64,000 nucleotides of DNA from Paramecium sonneborni (lineage: Eukaryota; Ciliophora; Oligohymenophorea; Peniculida; Parameciidae), in contig CAJJDN010000048.1 in the NCBI GenBank assembly GCA_905182985.1, forward strand, positions 62,001-126,000, written 5' to 3'. The stretch's first letter is position 1; every line of letters starts with the position of its first letter. The notes below the pieces were generated by a model. It did not search any database and was not told the DNA's origin. It saw only the letters and a list, made by a program, of their open reading frames with translations. Positions 35,838 through 48,240 of the stretch are shown here, piece by piece. Both the position numbers and the translations under genes were made by a program.

Positions 35838-36760
35838 TCATTTTTTAATTATCAAAATGAAACTAAAATAATATATTATTATTATTTAAGTTATTCCAAT
35901 TATCTTTAAATTCTATTTAAATTTTCCTATAAGTTTCCAGAAGCGGTTAGACCAATTATTATAAATTATTTATATAAACTCATATTACTTTATACTTATA
36001 TAATGGTTCTCTTATCTAATTAACCCTCCTGTCTAATTAAATCTTTTTTTAACATCAAATTTTCTATAAATTCTCTAAAAAGGGTATATTTATTCGAAAA
36101 ATATCTACTTTTAGCAATGTATTAATATAAATCTTTGTTTAATTACCTTTTGTTTTGAAATTCCAAATATATTCCTCAATCCAATACTTTATCCATTAAT
36201 CTACCTAGAATTTTGATTATTTAATTTTGGTTTTTGATCATTAACCCAAACTTATAGTTTTTTTGAATAAAACTTTGATGTTTAAATATCTAATTTAACA
36301 CATTAAATATATTTTAATTATAAAGATTAGAATTAAAAAGTAAGTGTAATTTTTTTCAACAAAAAGAATATCTTCTTCAGTGATTATATTTAGATCATTT
36401 TTTTCTTTGAAAAAGCAATTAGAATCTAAAATAAGATTACTTTCGAGATAATATTTATAGAATTCATTATTAGTTATGTAATCAATAGTGGATTTTTTTA
36501 ATCCGCTATTATTCTTGATTAAAATCAATCTAGAATGTACTATAATAATATGTATTAGTATTTATAATGCATTTTATTAATTTAAAATGTTCTAAATCTT
36601 AGGAATATCTATCTTTGAGTATTTATTTAAGGAAAAAATTGAGTATTATAATATATTTTGGTCTTTTTAGAAATACATTAGTAAATAAATTGGATATATT
36701 CCATATAAAATAATATGGAAGCTAATAATTTACTAAAATGTAAAACTTCTTTATGGACAT
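35838..36760 (-). CDS. Possible gene, exon structure unresolved
   Basis: Minus-strand coding-looking text starts MSIKKFYILVNYQLPYYFIW and continues DRYSQDLEHFKLIKCIINTN. A second frame reads GLKKSTIDYITNNEFYKYYL and KNDLNIITEEDILFVEKN. A third reads LIRQENHYISIKQYEF before TGA at 35838. At least two introns would be needed and I could not place them with confidence. No family recognised. Confidence 0.35.
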
Positions 36761-37078
36761 GCTTAATTTAATCAACCAATAATTAATTATCATTATTACT
36801 ATTATGAGGATGAATGGTTTTATCATCAATATGATTAATAGAGATTTATATAATTATTAGTAAGGAAATTGTCCAAATTTATTTAGAATCAATTTGTAAG
36901 CATGTTGATAAAATTCTGTATATATACTTTAATTTAAACGAATAAGTAACATGCATCATCAAGATATATCTTACGATAGAAATTTAACTACTTTTAGAGA
37001 CAAATTTTAGGGAAATATTTTTCTTTATATAAATTTAAATAACAAAATGTTTGATACTTAGTATACTTTATCAATCAA
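36761..37078. other. Intergenic with a short tcaa microsatellite
   Basis: There is no convincing gene. A tcaa repeat of about five units (37071-37090) overlaps the last codons of the deoxynucleoside kinase gene, where it encodes part of LID and the stop. Confidence 0.5.
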
Positions 37079-37822
37079 TCAATCAATCAAAGTGGATATT
37101 TCATCAATTAATTATCTACGAACAGCTTCTCTAATATTTAAATCTTGAACATAATTTTTGGTGGCATCAATATTAATAATTTTGAATTTGTTAGTATTTT
37201 CAGAAAGCCAATCTTCATGTCTTTAATGCAATTTTTTCAAATAATCAAGTGGTACACAAGCTTCCTCTTATCTTCCTCTTCTATTTAATCGTTCTAAACA
37301 CATTTCAGGTGGTGTGTTAACATAAATAACACAATCAACTAAATATTATTTATAATGCTCCATTAACCATTCATAAAACTCTTCATAAATATGATATTCA
37401 AGTTCATTAATTGTTCCATCATTATAACATAATTTGAAAAATAACTCTCTAGCACTTTCAATACTTCTCTCAGTAAATACTAAGATAGGTTCATCTTCAG
37501 CATTTGTAGATGGAGAAGAAAACTAATTATTATCAATCTGTTATAATTTTTATTCTTTTAAAACAGCACGTAATTATCTATCCCATGCCATTAATCTAGA
37601 TTGATAAGCATAAATTTAAAAAGTGAATCCCCAACGTTGAATGTCAGAGTAATACTTCTCAAGAATGTTAAGATTAGGATTACCATGTACTTTTTACCAT
37701 TATTCTAAAGGTTCCATTAAGAAAATAGCTTTAGGGAATTCCTTTCTCAATATTTCAAACAAAGTAGATTTGCCAGCACCAACATTTCCTTCTAGAGAAA
37801 CTATTATAAACTTCTTATCCAT
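37079..37822 (-). CDS. Deoxyribonucleoside kinase (dCK/dGK/TK2 family)
   Basis: An intron-free gene of 247 residues. It phosphorylates deoxynucleosides in nucleotide salvage. The P-loop is IVSLEGNVGAGKST. It is followed by LMEPLEQWQ, the RWGFTFQIYAYQSRL segment, the TERSIESARELF motif matching the family's D/E-R-S site, and the arginine-rich lid CLERLNRRGRQEE. The length fits the family. Substrate preference cannot be told from sequence alone. There is no clear mitochondrial leader, because the P-loop starts at residue 6. Confidence 0.92.
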
Positions 37823-38153
37823 TTTATTTATTGAATTTCAAATCTACCCTCGCTTTGTTTTTTAGGATAAATAAATACGCGCTATTATACCCAATTCAAA
37901 TTATTATATTCATTCTAATTATTTCTGATAATGATGATTATTTATTTTATATAAAAAACATATTCATTTCATTAAATTAATTGAATGCTTAACAATACAA
38001 TAGAATTATTATGATAGATTCTGTATTGAGTATTATACAATCCTGATTTTAATAAAATAGTGAATGAAATAACAAATTAGATAATTTAAATAATACATAC
38101 AATTCGCTGAATATATTAGTGAGTGTAATTAATTACCTTAGCAATAATTTAAT
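37823..38153. other. Intergenic between divergent genes
   Basis: About 330 bp of AT-rich sequence between the kinase start and the CBM48-kelch start. No gene was seen. Confidence 0.5.
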
Positions 38154-40113
38154 ATGCTATCAAATTATTGTAAGTAATGTGGTAATCTTCACGAAGATTA
38201 GGAATGTGCTGTAAACTCTACAGTGATTGAATGGAAATATGAAGGTAATGTTGTCACACTTTATGGCTCATGGAGTCATTTCTAAGTAGGCTATCCAATG
38301 ATGAAATCTAAACAGCCTCCTTAGTAAATTATATTATAATATAATAGTTTCTTATAAGCAGAGATTAATCCACCATTACCTCCAGGGGTGCATTAATATA
38401 AATTTAACGTTGATGGAGTTTGGAAACATGATCTAAATGCAGATGTAGTTTATAATAATTTTGGGACTTATAATAATTGGGTATTTAGATGATAACATAA
38501 TTAATATAGTTGGAAGTTGTTCCAAGAAAGTTGATATAAGTAGACAGTTCTGATGACCAAGAGCCAAATACAGACGAAGATGTTTAATTTAGATAAAACT
38601 ATAAAGTAAACATAAGCTTATCACTTATATAGTAAGACTTAATGAAAGTAAAGGTGCGCACATATTTGGACTGGAATGAAATGTTTGTTATGGGTTCATG
38701 GGATGAATGGAAACAACCAATTAAATTAAATAGGAAATTCTTAGGTTTTGCTAAAAAATACATTAATTATGCATATTTACATCTAGCTCCTGGTTCATAT
38801 TAATACAAATTTCTTATTGCTGGATAATATGTTTATGATGAAACCTTACCTACCATAGACAATAATTATACATCTAAAAATAACATACTTCACGTGAATA
38901 GAAAATAACAGCATTATCATCCATAAAATTATGATAATGTTTATTTCACACAATATTAAATACAAAAGAAATATGAAAGAATCCACGGTTTGACTATGAC
39001 AGGAATTGGAAATGAATTTTATATCTTTGGTGGTAGAGGAACAGGCCATAACTTTAAAAACGATCTTCATATACTAAATCCGAGGACTAAGGAACTCAGA
39101 ATTATAGAAGATACTAAAGGACCTATTCCAGATCCAAGAGCATTTCATAAGTATTTAAAATATAATATACATCTAGTGCAATTAAATATGGCAATAAAAT
39201 AATCTATTATGGAGGACTCAACTCTGATTTAATTTTTGATGATTATTATGTCTATAACACTACATCTAAAACCTGGATTTAAAGCAAACCGAAAGGATAA
39301 TTACCTTCGCCTAGAGAGAAAGCCTCTCTTACTTTGTTATCCAATTATCAATCACTTATATACTTTGGAGGATATTATTGTAGTCATGATCTTGAAGTCT
39401 AAAAAACATATAATGATCTTTATTGTCTTGATTTAACTACAATGATGTGGACACAGTATTTATTATTATTATAAATAGTTATGATCTTGATGAACATGCT
39501 CTTAAACCTCCTCCAAGATCTGCACATTCAGCTACTTAAATTAAAGATAAACTTTACATCTTTGGAGGATAATCTCTACCTGAAGGACATTATACTCCAA
39601 ATTTTAATGATTTATGGATTTTAGATTTCTCAAAAGAAGCTAGTTGGGCTAATCTAACACCAATTATGAAAGGAGAACCACCCACTCCAAGACATGGACA
39701 TTTAGGAAGTGCTTTAGGTGGTCACTTATTTATCTATGGAGGAAGAGGTGAACATTCAAATGACATTCTCGGAGATCTCTATCATTTCAATCCAGAAACC
39801 TTGCTTTGGTATTTTATCTTATCTAACATTTTAAGGACAAAACCTAAAATACATGGAACTATCCCTATTCCAAGATGTTATTGTGCTGCAGATACAATGG
39901 GTAATGGAAATGAATTATGGATCATTGGAGGACATAAAGGAAATATGATTTTCAATCAATAGTAATTATTATTCTTATGAAACTAGAAACCAAACTCATG
40001 TCTATGTCATGTCATTTGAAGAAAGAGATGATGATGACATCTTCGGATCTCCTAAAGTTGTAGGTAGAAAACCAGAATTTGTTATGGATATTGTCAAAGC
40101 AATAACTAAATGA
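38154..40113 (+). CDS. Two AMPK-type glycogen-binding (CBM48) domains fused to kelch repeats
   Basis: The start MLSNYCKQCGNLHEDQEC carries CxxC and CxxxxxxC. Domain 1 reads IEWKYEGNVVTLYGSWSHF ... PPGVHQYKFNVDGVWKHDLN, the AMPK-beta type carbohydrate-binding module. Domain 2 repeats it: RTYLDWNEMFVMGSWDEWK ... LAPGSYQYKFLIAGQYVYDE. Kelch blades follow: FYIFGGRGTGHNFKNDLHIL, KIIYYGGLNSDLIFDD, KLYIFGGQSLPEG, HLFIYGGRGEHSNDILGDLY and LWIIGGHKGN. Introns of 29 nt (after NNFGTYNNW) and 26 nt (after DPRAFH) were placed; others are likely near 39,460 and 39,960. The protein would bind glycogen or starch and present a kelch propeller to a partner. No phosphatase or kinase domain is present. Confidence 0.82.
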
Positions 40114-40190
40114 TGAACAATTTTTTATTATATTTATCATGCTAAAAAAATCAGTATCTATTATTTATATCATTAAAATATCAATCTACA

Positions 40191-41569
40191 TCATTACCCC
40201 TCTTTTATTTTATTCTCTTATTTATTTTTCTTTTCCATCATTTTTTTCTTCTCTTTCTTTTCTCTTTTTATCTCTTTCTTTATATACTTCTCTTCTCTAT
40301 AATCATCTATTATTCCTAACACCCTAGACTTCTTTTCCTCTTTCAACATTGTATCAAAATCTGCTTCCTCTATATCATCCTCTATCTCATCCTCTTCATC
40401 ATTTAACCTTCTTCTCTCCTTCTTCCTGCACTAATAAACTTTAATAAATACCTTTATTACAATTTCTTCAATTCAGATACTACCTCTTTTGGATCTATCT
40501 CCATATCCACACTTTCAGAATCATTTATAAAAGAATCATTTAAATCATAATCATCATTTACTTAATTCTTTTACCTATTCTACTTCTAAATACTTAAATC
40601 CTTTATCTAAGGCTTAATTGAAAATGGTTTCGATTTTTAATTTTATAACTCTTTTATTTTATCCTTATTCACAGAAGTTGAACTTTTCTATTTACTCTAA
40701 TTTTTCTATTCCTTCAACCTTTATTCCTCTTACTTCTATTTCTCCTTATTCTTATTCTTCTTCGTATTATGACTAGATTAATTTAATAATTCCATAAGCT
40801 TTTAATTTCCTATATCTAACCTATTCACTTGCTAAATATTATTTTACCCTTTAACTTAAGGTTAAATTTTCTTTGCTTAATCTGTCTGATCTTTCTTTAT
40901 AACTTCTTACTTCTGATCCTTCTTTATAATTTCTTACAGTTGATCCTTTGTAATAGCCTCCTATTTATAATCTTTCCTTATTATCTCTTACTTTTCAATA
41001 TTATTCTGAGGATTTTTCTTTTAAATTATTATGTCATTCAAATTCTCTTTTATTTCATCTTCATCTTTTTAAATGACTTTCTCCTTATTTAATATAGGCT
41101 TATGTATTTTCAAAGGCTAATAAGAAGAGTCTTTTTCTTCTTTCTATTTTGTTATTTATTATATTGAAGTAGAATGATTCGGCTTAATTTACTTCTTTAT
41201 TTTTTCATATTTGCTTATCTCTTATTATGAATGACGTTTATCATCATCCTTTTACTTTACTACAAGCTCTTTTATTTACTTTTTCTATTCATCATTTTTC
41301 TTTATTATCACATTATTATTTTGTTTAGACCCATTATGATCTTTAATCTTCAATTCAGGAATACCTTAAGATGAACTCTTATTATTTGTATTAGATTTTG
41401 AGTTCTTATCATTTTTTGGTTTTTATTCGAGTATTGCCTGCAATTTTAAAAAGTTTTTCTACTCATCTTCATTATTTGCCTTAACTGGATTATTTATTTT
41501 ATTCTAAGTTTGTTAATTTATAGGAGTATAACCTTATGTTGTCTTACTAATTTTTTTGATCTCTATCAT
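40191..41569 (-). CDS. SPT2-like chromatin protein
   Basis: With one 26-nt intron the frame has 450 residues. Most of it is K/Q/E-rich and disordered-looking, with a degenerate repeat KKDQKQEVIKKDQ. The C-terminal module matches SPT2: an acidic segment (DLNDSFINDSESVDMEIDP), then IEEADFDTMLKEEKKSRVLG and IIDDYREEKYIKKE, like the SPT2 histone-binding motif (ME.NF..I..EE..S...G). SPT2 is a histone H3-H4 chaperone linked to transcription. The start codon is only 15 bp from the start of the divergent YJU2 gene. Confidence 0.68.
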
Positions 41570-41584
41570 TAATATTATTATTTA

Positions 41585-42494
41585 ATGGCAGAAAGAAAAG
41601 TTTTAGTTAAATATTATCCACCTGATTTTGATCCAAAGCTATTACCAAATAATCACCGTCCAAAAGGTAAATAGGATAATGTTCGAAATATGCTTCCAAT
41701 GACTGTTAAATGTAATCATTGTGGTAATTATCTTTATATTGGAACTAAATTCAATATGAGAAAAGAGACTGTATGGACAGAAAACTATTTAGGAATTCTA
41801 ATTCATAGATTCTACTTTAAATGCACGTAATCAATTTAAATTCTATATTAGTTATTGCTATGCTGAAATAACTTTTAAAACTGATCCCAGAAATCATGAT
41901 TATATAGTTGAAGGTGGAGGAACTAGAAATTATGATCCATATAGAGATGCAAAAGCAGCTGAAGAAGTTCTTAAGTAAATGAGAGCCAATGAAGAGTAAG
42001 GAGATTCTATGAAATTCTTAGAAAATAAAACACATGATTCGAAAAAAGAAATGGATATTCTAGATGCTATTGATGATACTCATTAACTTAATAAAAGATA
42101 AACTTAATTCACTCCTGATATGTTACTTAAACAACTCTTTTATGATTTAGATGCTCTTGAATTATAAGAAGAATGGGAAAAATAAAAAGAGTATAAAGAA
42201 TAGTTTAAAGTTAAGAGAGTGTCTGATGCTAATGATAATGAGTAATATTAACTATTTATAATTAGTGATAAAACTATGAAAAGTGTTACTTAACATCTCA
42301 AATAAGTTGGAGTCAAATCATAACCCAAATAAATCCAATAATTGAACAAACCAAAATTTGTTAAGAAGTTGGTTTGCCTTGAATAAGATGGAGAAAAAAT
42401 TGGTTTGATTAAAAATGAAGAAAAAGATGATATAACTATTAAATAAGAAATTCAAAACAATATATCATTGGTTGATGATGACTATTAAGATTGA
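41585..42494 (+). CDS. YJU2: YJU2/CCDC94 splicing factor (CWC16 family)
   Basis: The protein has 294 residues with one 25-nt intron. It opens [20 protein letters not shown], almost the family consensus. It then has the paired zinc cysteines [13 protein letters not shown] and [16 protein letters not shown], followed by [23 protein letters not shown]2 acts in the spliceosome at the first catalytic step. The acidic C-terminal region is variable, as in other species. Splicing factors are expected to be important in a genome with so many tiny introns. Confidence 0.94.
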
Positions 42495-42732
42495 TTAGAT
42501 CATTGATTATTTGATTTTAAATCTTTATTTAATTTTTAAAAGATAGCTTTGAGAATTATTTTAATTAATTTGAAACTATATTTACTCTAAAAATTGAAGG
42601 TTAATTTTTAATATTATAAAAAATATAATCGTGGAGAATAATCTTAAAAATCTACAATATTACAAGTTCATATAGGTCTTTTAGTAAAAATAATAGAAAT
42701 CCTTCAAAAGATAAAATTCAAAATTGATCTCT

Positions 42733-43004
42733 ATGGCTTTATTATTGGAATAAATTGTCAAAAAACGTATGCTAAATTTTTCAATATATATCCATTTATA
42801 GTGAATAATCGAGAACTAACACAAATTCTTATAGTTCAATACACAGTATCAAAAGGATTGAAAGAATAAATGTCCTATTTGATTTGGATTCATATATTAG
42901 AAGAATGCCTAAATTAAAAAAAGTTCATATTGTTACTAAGTAGAGGTTGGATTAATGATTTAAGATTTAAATAGATTGACTTAAAAGATTGGGAATCACT
43001 TTGA
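42733..43004 (+). CDS. Small unknown protein
   Basis: One 35-nt intron gives 79 codons in frame (78 residues): MALLLEQIVKK, then NNRELTQILIVQYTVSKGLK and SYLIWIHILEECLNQKKF. The intron is longer than most here. No family recognised. Confidence 0.4.
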
Positions 43005-43125
43005 AAGAATGTTGATTTAAGACTTTGAGAAAGATTTTGAAGAATTTTGATTAAAAGTTTATGTAATTATAATCAGTCGAAAACAAGGTTGATGCCAAAA
43101 TGCATTTTCCTTGTCATCATTGGTT

Positions 43126-43338
43126 TCAATCAAGAGAATTAAGAAATTCTTCTAAGTCTTTTGTATTATCAACAAGGCTATCCATTTCTAAGAAATTCTT
43201 AATCATTGGATTTTGAGCTTCTGCTCTAAGAGTTTCAATAAAACTAAGATCTTCATCCACAGAACAATCTGATCTAGTGTTCTCTACTCTTTGAAGTATA
43301 GGTTAAGATATGGTGATTGGTTTATGAACTCTTTACAT
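43126..43338 (-). CDS. Small acidic protein, unknown
   Basis: An intron-free frame of 70 residues from MQRVHKPITISQPILQRVEN to DLEEFLNSLD. The composition is coding-like, with acidic helices. No family recognised. Confidence 0.55.
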
Positions 43339-43608
43339 TAATAATAAATTAATAATCCTGAGTTATAAAGTAAGTGATGCATTTATCCATTGAAATATTA
43401 TAATTTTTAATTTATCATACCAACATTGTTTAGAATACTATTTTATTTAATCTTTAGATTTAAAAGTTCCCTCAAAAAGTTGAAAGGTATATGTTTTAAT
43501 TATAAATACTGAATCTAAAATTAGAATGCAATTAATAATAAATTAGAAATCCTTTTAAATAATGAATGATTTTTTAATATGTTTTTCTAATAATATTCAT
43601 TCCTGTAT

Positions 43609-44516
43609 TCATTCCTTCACTCTCCTTTCAATTTCCATTAAGACTTCTTCTTCAGTAGCTCCATCTTTTAAGAAATCATGTTCTAATAGCTAATCTAATG
43701 ATATCCTTTTATTAGGATCACTTTCTAACATAGACATTATCAAATTCTTAAATTCTTTAGGAAATTGTTGCTATCGGAAGCTTTCACATTTACTCCAAAA
43801 TACATCAAATTATTTATTAAATATTAATCCCCACCAACCATCTCTTGAATTAGGATCATTTGTTTAAAATGGAGGGAATCCCATAGCAATTATAAACAAA
43901 ACAACACCTAAAGCAAATATATCACATTTAAAAAAATTCAATGTCTAATTAATGTATAATTCAGGTGCAGTATAACCTGGAGTTCCTCCTGCAGGTCTTA
44001 AATTTTAATTTGACAATCTTGCAAATCCGAAATCACACAGTTTTAAATTATAATCAGCAGCAATCAAAATATTCTCTGGTTTTATGTCACAATGAGCTAT
44101 ACCAGCTTTATGAAGAGTTCCTAAGACTTTTATTAGATAACCAGCCAAAGTCTTTGCTAATGGAAATGCAAAAGGTCCCTTTTTTAAGATCTTTAAAAAT
44201 GTGTCATTTGGCATATATTCCAAAAGAACACAAGTATAATCTTCACTATGTCCCTTCAATAAAACTGTTCCAGGATTATCAATGCGTTTAAGTATTTATA
44301 TTTCGTTCGCTAAATAAAATGTAAAAAAACCTAGAGATTTATGATATGATCTTATGACAAATTAGTTAAGACTTTCAAAGCAAACATTTCTCCTGTCTTT
44401 TTATGCATTGCTAAATAAACTCTTGCATCATGTCCTTAACCTAAAGGAGGATTTAAGTTAACCGCAAAGCATTTTTAAAAATCTTGCTAAGTAAAAACAA
44501 AAACTTTGTTTCCCAT
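43609..44516 (-). CDS. Serine/threonine protein kinase
   Basis: The N-terminus is [15 protein letters not shown]; glycine 2 could be myristoylated (inference). The glycine-rich loop is [15 protein letters not shown], the catalytic lysine is in EMFALKVL, the catalytic loop is [15 protein letters not shown], the metal-binding motif is [10 protein letters not shown], and the activation segment is [22 protein letters not shown] is HCD and all essential residues are present, so it should be active. Subdomain XI is [17 protein letters not shown]. About 290 residues. One intron near 44,300 could not be placed exactly. Confidence 0.85.
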
Positions 44517-44635
44517 TTACATTTGTTATTATCAAAATTATATCTAATTAATGGATTATCAAAGATAATTTAATAAAATTTCCACTAATACTTTAATAAA
44601 GAAAATTAAATTAAAATGAAAATTCATTCAAATAC

Positions 44636-46513
44636 TCAACATCTTTCAAAATACTTATACAAATGTTCCAATCGTACAATGACTTGAACTTCATTTTTTA
44701 TTACAGAAACATTATATTTTTTAAAAAAAGGCATTACAAAATCTCGTATGAATTTAATGTTGTAAGATAGTAAAGACAATTATTCTGCTATCTAAATTGC
44801 TAAGCTAACATCATTTTCTATAACTTCGAAAAGAATTTCTTATTAATCTTAACAAATTATTCTTATAGAAGATTCCTATTATCTTTCCATTAATAAAACT
44901 CCCTCTGGTTATTCTCCTTACATTATTTATACAATAAACATATTGAATATCATTGGTATCATATTTATTAGACAAAGTTAAGTGTCATTCTATACTAGTA
45001 GTTATTATTAATCTTATAATAATCCAACAAATGAAATATTTTTATAAAATTCACATGTTTCCTTATGATGTTTCTTTTATAAAATGTTAAATAATTCTAA
45101 TTAAGCATTCAAAGATATCTTGAATTGTTTTGTTGATTAATTTTAAATTTACAATTTTTCTTCTATTATTTATGGTTCTTAATCAGATATTTGGTTTTTT
45201 TTACTTTGATTTTTGCTAACTGATTCATTCAAAGTTTAATTCTCAATAGGATTCTCTTATTTTTGACTCTTATCATTTAGAATATTACTTTCTTCTTAAA
45301 TTTTTTATGATTAAGTATTTATTACTTAATCTTAATAATTTTAAGTAAATTATGCTGAAGTTTTTCTTGCGAATTATTATATTAAAGTTTAAGTTTTTGG
45401 ATCAATTCTAACTTTTTCTTTTTAATATTATTATTGGCTTTAAATTGATTACCTAAATGTAAAGCTATTCCTTTTCTACTCCTCTTAAGATTTTGGTTAA
45501 ATTAACATTGTCTACACTAGTTTAACTGTTTATTATGGGGATAACTCTTATTTTAGTTTTTCAGAGATTTCAGTACTTATCTCATCCTCATTTAAAAACC
45601 TTACAATTTTTTTATTTGGATGAACATTTGGATCAATATCTTTCGGTTATAATTTAATACTCAAATAAACATAATATCCTCCATCTTCAACCCTTAGACA
45701 TAGATAGCAATCTTAATAAGCTAAGGTTATTTTCTTTTTTAATGTATCACATTCAACTAATCTGTCATTTATAAATAAACAAAATTCTCTCTTACACTTA
45801 ACTGAACTAAGTTTAGTAAATATTATATGAGATTCATATTTATACACATCGGAATCAAATTATTTCTCTTAAATGCATGATTAATTAATTTTCATTATAG
45901 TGGATATTGTTTCAAGTCTATTGAAAGATGAAAATTCACATTTATTCTCATAAAACAATTTAAACTAAATTTAGGAATGATGAAGACTTAAATTCTATAT
46001 CAACTATAATATAGATTTTTTCTCTTCTGATTTATTTAATGCTTCCCTCCTTTTTTCTAAGTTATAAAATAATGATGCAATTTAAATTTCTGTACCATCA
46101 GAACATCCTATAGGACACATACTCAACAATTTCTAACTGTTAAATGTACCTTTATATCCAACTTATTAATCTCTTCTTTTAGAAATTACAGTCATTTCTG
46201 AGACAAAAGATATTGAAGCTAAGGCCTCTCCTCTAAAACCAAAAGAAAATAATTGAGACAAATCTTCTGCAACTCTAATCTTACTTGTTGCATATCTTTC
46301 ACATAATAATTCATAATCTTCCTTCATAATTCCATCTCCATTATCAATTATTCTAATTAAGTCTAATCCTGCATTATTCAAATATATAGTAATGTTTTAT
46401 GCATGAGCATCGATTGAATTTTCTACCATTTCTTTTATAACTGAAAATGGTCTTTAAACTACTTCACCAGCAGCTATTTTATTAATAACTTCTTATGGTA
46501 ATTTTTTAATCAT
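44636..46513 (-). CDS. MLH1: DNA mismatch repair protein MLH1 (MutL homologue)
   Basis: MLH1 pairs with PMS-type partners in mismatch repair and meiotic crossover. The N-terminal GHKL ATPase motifs are all present: INKIAAGEVVQRPFSVIKEM, VENSIDAH, DNGDGIMKEDYELLCERYAT and FSFGFRGEALASISF, then GTEIQIASLFYNLEKRREAL. The second transducer region shows INDRLVECDTLKKKI and DIDPNVHPNKKIVRFLNEDE. The protein ends LEHLYKYFERC. The FERC C-terminus is diagnostic of MLH1 and is known to complete the partner's endonuclease site. The linker is S/N-rich. A few small introns in the middle were not individually placed. Confidence 0.93.
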
Positions 46514-47143
46514 TGTATTATTTTTAAATGAATCATTCTACTTTTTATGCTTTGATTCACTCTAATAAATATTTCATTAACACATTCAACTATTAGTAGA
46601 AATTGTTTATTTTAAATAATTAGATTCAATTAAGGATTAAAAGTATTCTAAGCTACGAATTATATGATAATCAAATTTAATAATATTTCGAATTAAATAG
46701 AATAGTAATTGTTAGTATAAACAATAAGGAATAATAAGTATCATTTTAATTATTCCTAGGAAATGATAATTTATTAAAATAGTTTTACCAAAGAATTTTA
46801 ATTAAATCATTATGTTCAATTCATCATTATCATAGAGGTTTCTTTTAGAAAAATTTAATACTCTTTAAATACTAAGATTTTAAATTGGACCATAGAAATT
46901 CTATGTTAGATTATTTAGAAATAGAACAATAAATTTGAATAAGATTTTACTTAAATTTTCTTATTAAAGAACGATTTAGAATTAAAAGGAAGCATTTTAA
47001 TTATGTATAAGAAACGACTATTGTAAACACATAGTTGTGTAATGTAACTTGTTTAATTAAAATTTTATATTGTAAATTGAGTTTTATACTCGATTAAAAT
47101 AATAAGTTTAAGGATTGGATTATAGAAAGATATAAGTTAAAAC
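46514..47143. other. Intergenic region with one weak ORF
   Basis: AT-rich sequence between MLH1 (minus) and the Aurora-like kinase stop. Apart from the doubtful ORF at 46812 nothing is recognised. Confidence 0.45.
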
Positions 47144-47159
47144 TCAGCAAAGTTTTTGA
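46812..47159 (+). CDS. Weak ORF of 115 residues
   Basis: This frame stays open for 116 codons (MFNSSLSQRFLLEKFNTL ... YRKIQVKTQQSF) with several TAA/TAG glutamines. It overlaps the end of the convergent kinase gene by 16 bp. Chance openness is quite possible with only one stop codon in the code. No family recognised. Confidence 0.25.
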
Positions 47160-48240
47160 GTATTAACCCTCTATTTTGAGACTGGCTCTGTTTCTACATT
47201 TTTTTATCCAAATGCACATTTCCCTAAAGGAGTATTTAAAGGAGATGCTCCTGGTGATCCAAAAGGTGAACCATAAGCAGTCCTTAATGGTGAACCTAAT
47301 GGAGAGCCCATTTAAGGTGTTTTTTAAGGTGATCCTAATTTGTCTTTGAATCCAGAAAGACTTCTACAAGTGTTAATTGTAAGCCCGTTATTTCTCGAAA
47401 ACTTTTTGACCCATGAACTGGATAATACTTCTTATGTCGAAGGTCTTTTATAAGTTTCTACTTCCAACATTTGTTTAATCAATTATTTGCATTCTTCACT
47501 TATACCATGTTTGATAATTATTTTTCCATTTTTCGGAAGATCATTATGGAGCATTTCCTTAAAACGATTTAAAATCAAGAAAATACATATAATACTATTC
47601 CTAAACTCCAAATATCTAATTTTTCATTTTAAAACCCATTTTTGGTAACTTCTGGTGGCATATATTCTAATGTACCACAAATTTAAGGAGAGGCATAGCC
47701 CATTTAAAGTGATGTGCTCCATGTAAAATCCGCTAATTTTATTTAGTCTTCTTTAGTTAATAGTAGGTTTGATAACTAAAATACAAAAATATGTTACTTT
47801 TATATCCCTATGAAGAACATTCTTTTAATGTAGATATTGTACAGCTTATACAATTTGAACAAAATATTTTTGAGCTTTTTCCTCTCTTAATGGCCCACTT
47901 AATTAGATATTTGTAAATAAACACCCTCCATTACAATATTCAAGTAACATATATAAGTAATTTTTATCTTCAAAAGCGTCAACCATCGAAACAATGTTTG
48001 GATGCTATAATTTTGATTAGATGTTTATTTCATTTCTTAAGTTTATTATGTCTGTTTGACTGAGAGATTTCTTGCTTATCTTAAATTATTTATTTGTTTT
48101 CTTACAATTTTAGCAGCAAACTGATTAACAGAATTTATATCCTATGCCAATAATACTACACCATAAGCTCCTTTTCCTAATACCTTATCAAATATGATAT
48201 AAGTCGATTTTGTACCCTTTACTTAAAATTATTAACTCAT
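47144..48240 (-). CDS. Aurora/PLK-like protein kinase with DFT in place of DFG
   Basis: The kinase domain starts near residue 10: FDKVLGKGAYGVVLLAQ, NQFAAKIVRKQ, LYMLLEYCNGGCLF, VLHRDIK, a 22-nt intron, LSNLLLTKEDQIKLADFTWS, then CGTLEYMPPEVTKNGFQNEK and LDIWSLGIVLY. The ADF.WS and CGTLEYMPPE motifs are those of Aurora-like kinases. The glycine of DFG is threonine, but lysine, HRD and DF are intact, so activity is possible. The C-terminus has many SP pairs (MGSPLGSPLRTAYGSP), like a substrate of proline-directed kinases. Confidence 0.82.

Noticed and set aside
43965..44291. Plus-strand 108-residue ORF
   Set aside because: It is antisense to the kinase catalytic core (HCDIKPEN and DFG on the minus strand).
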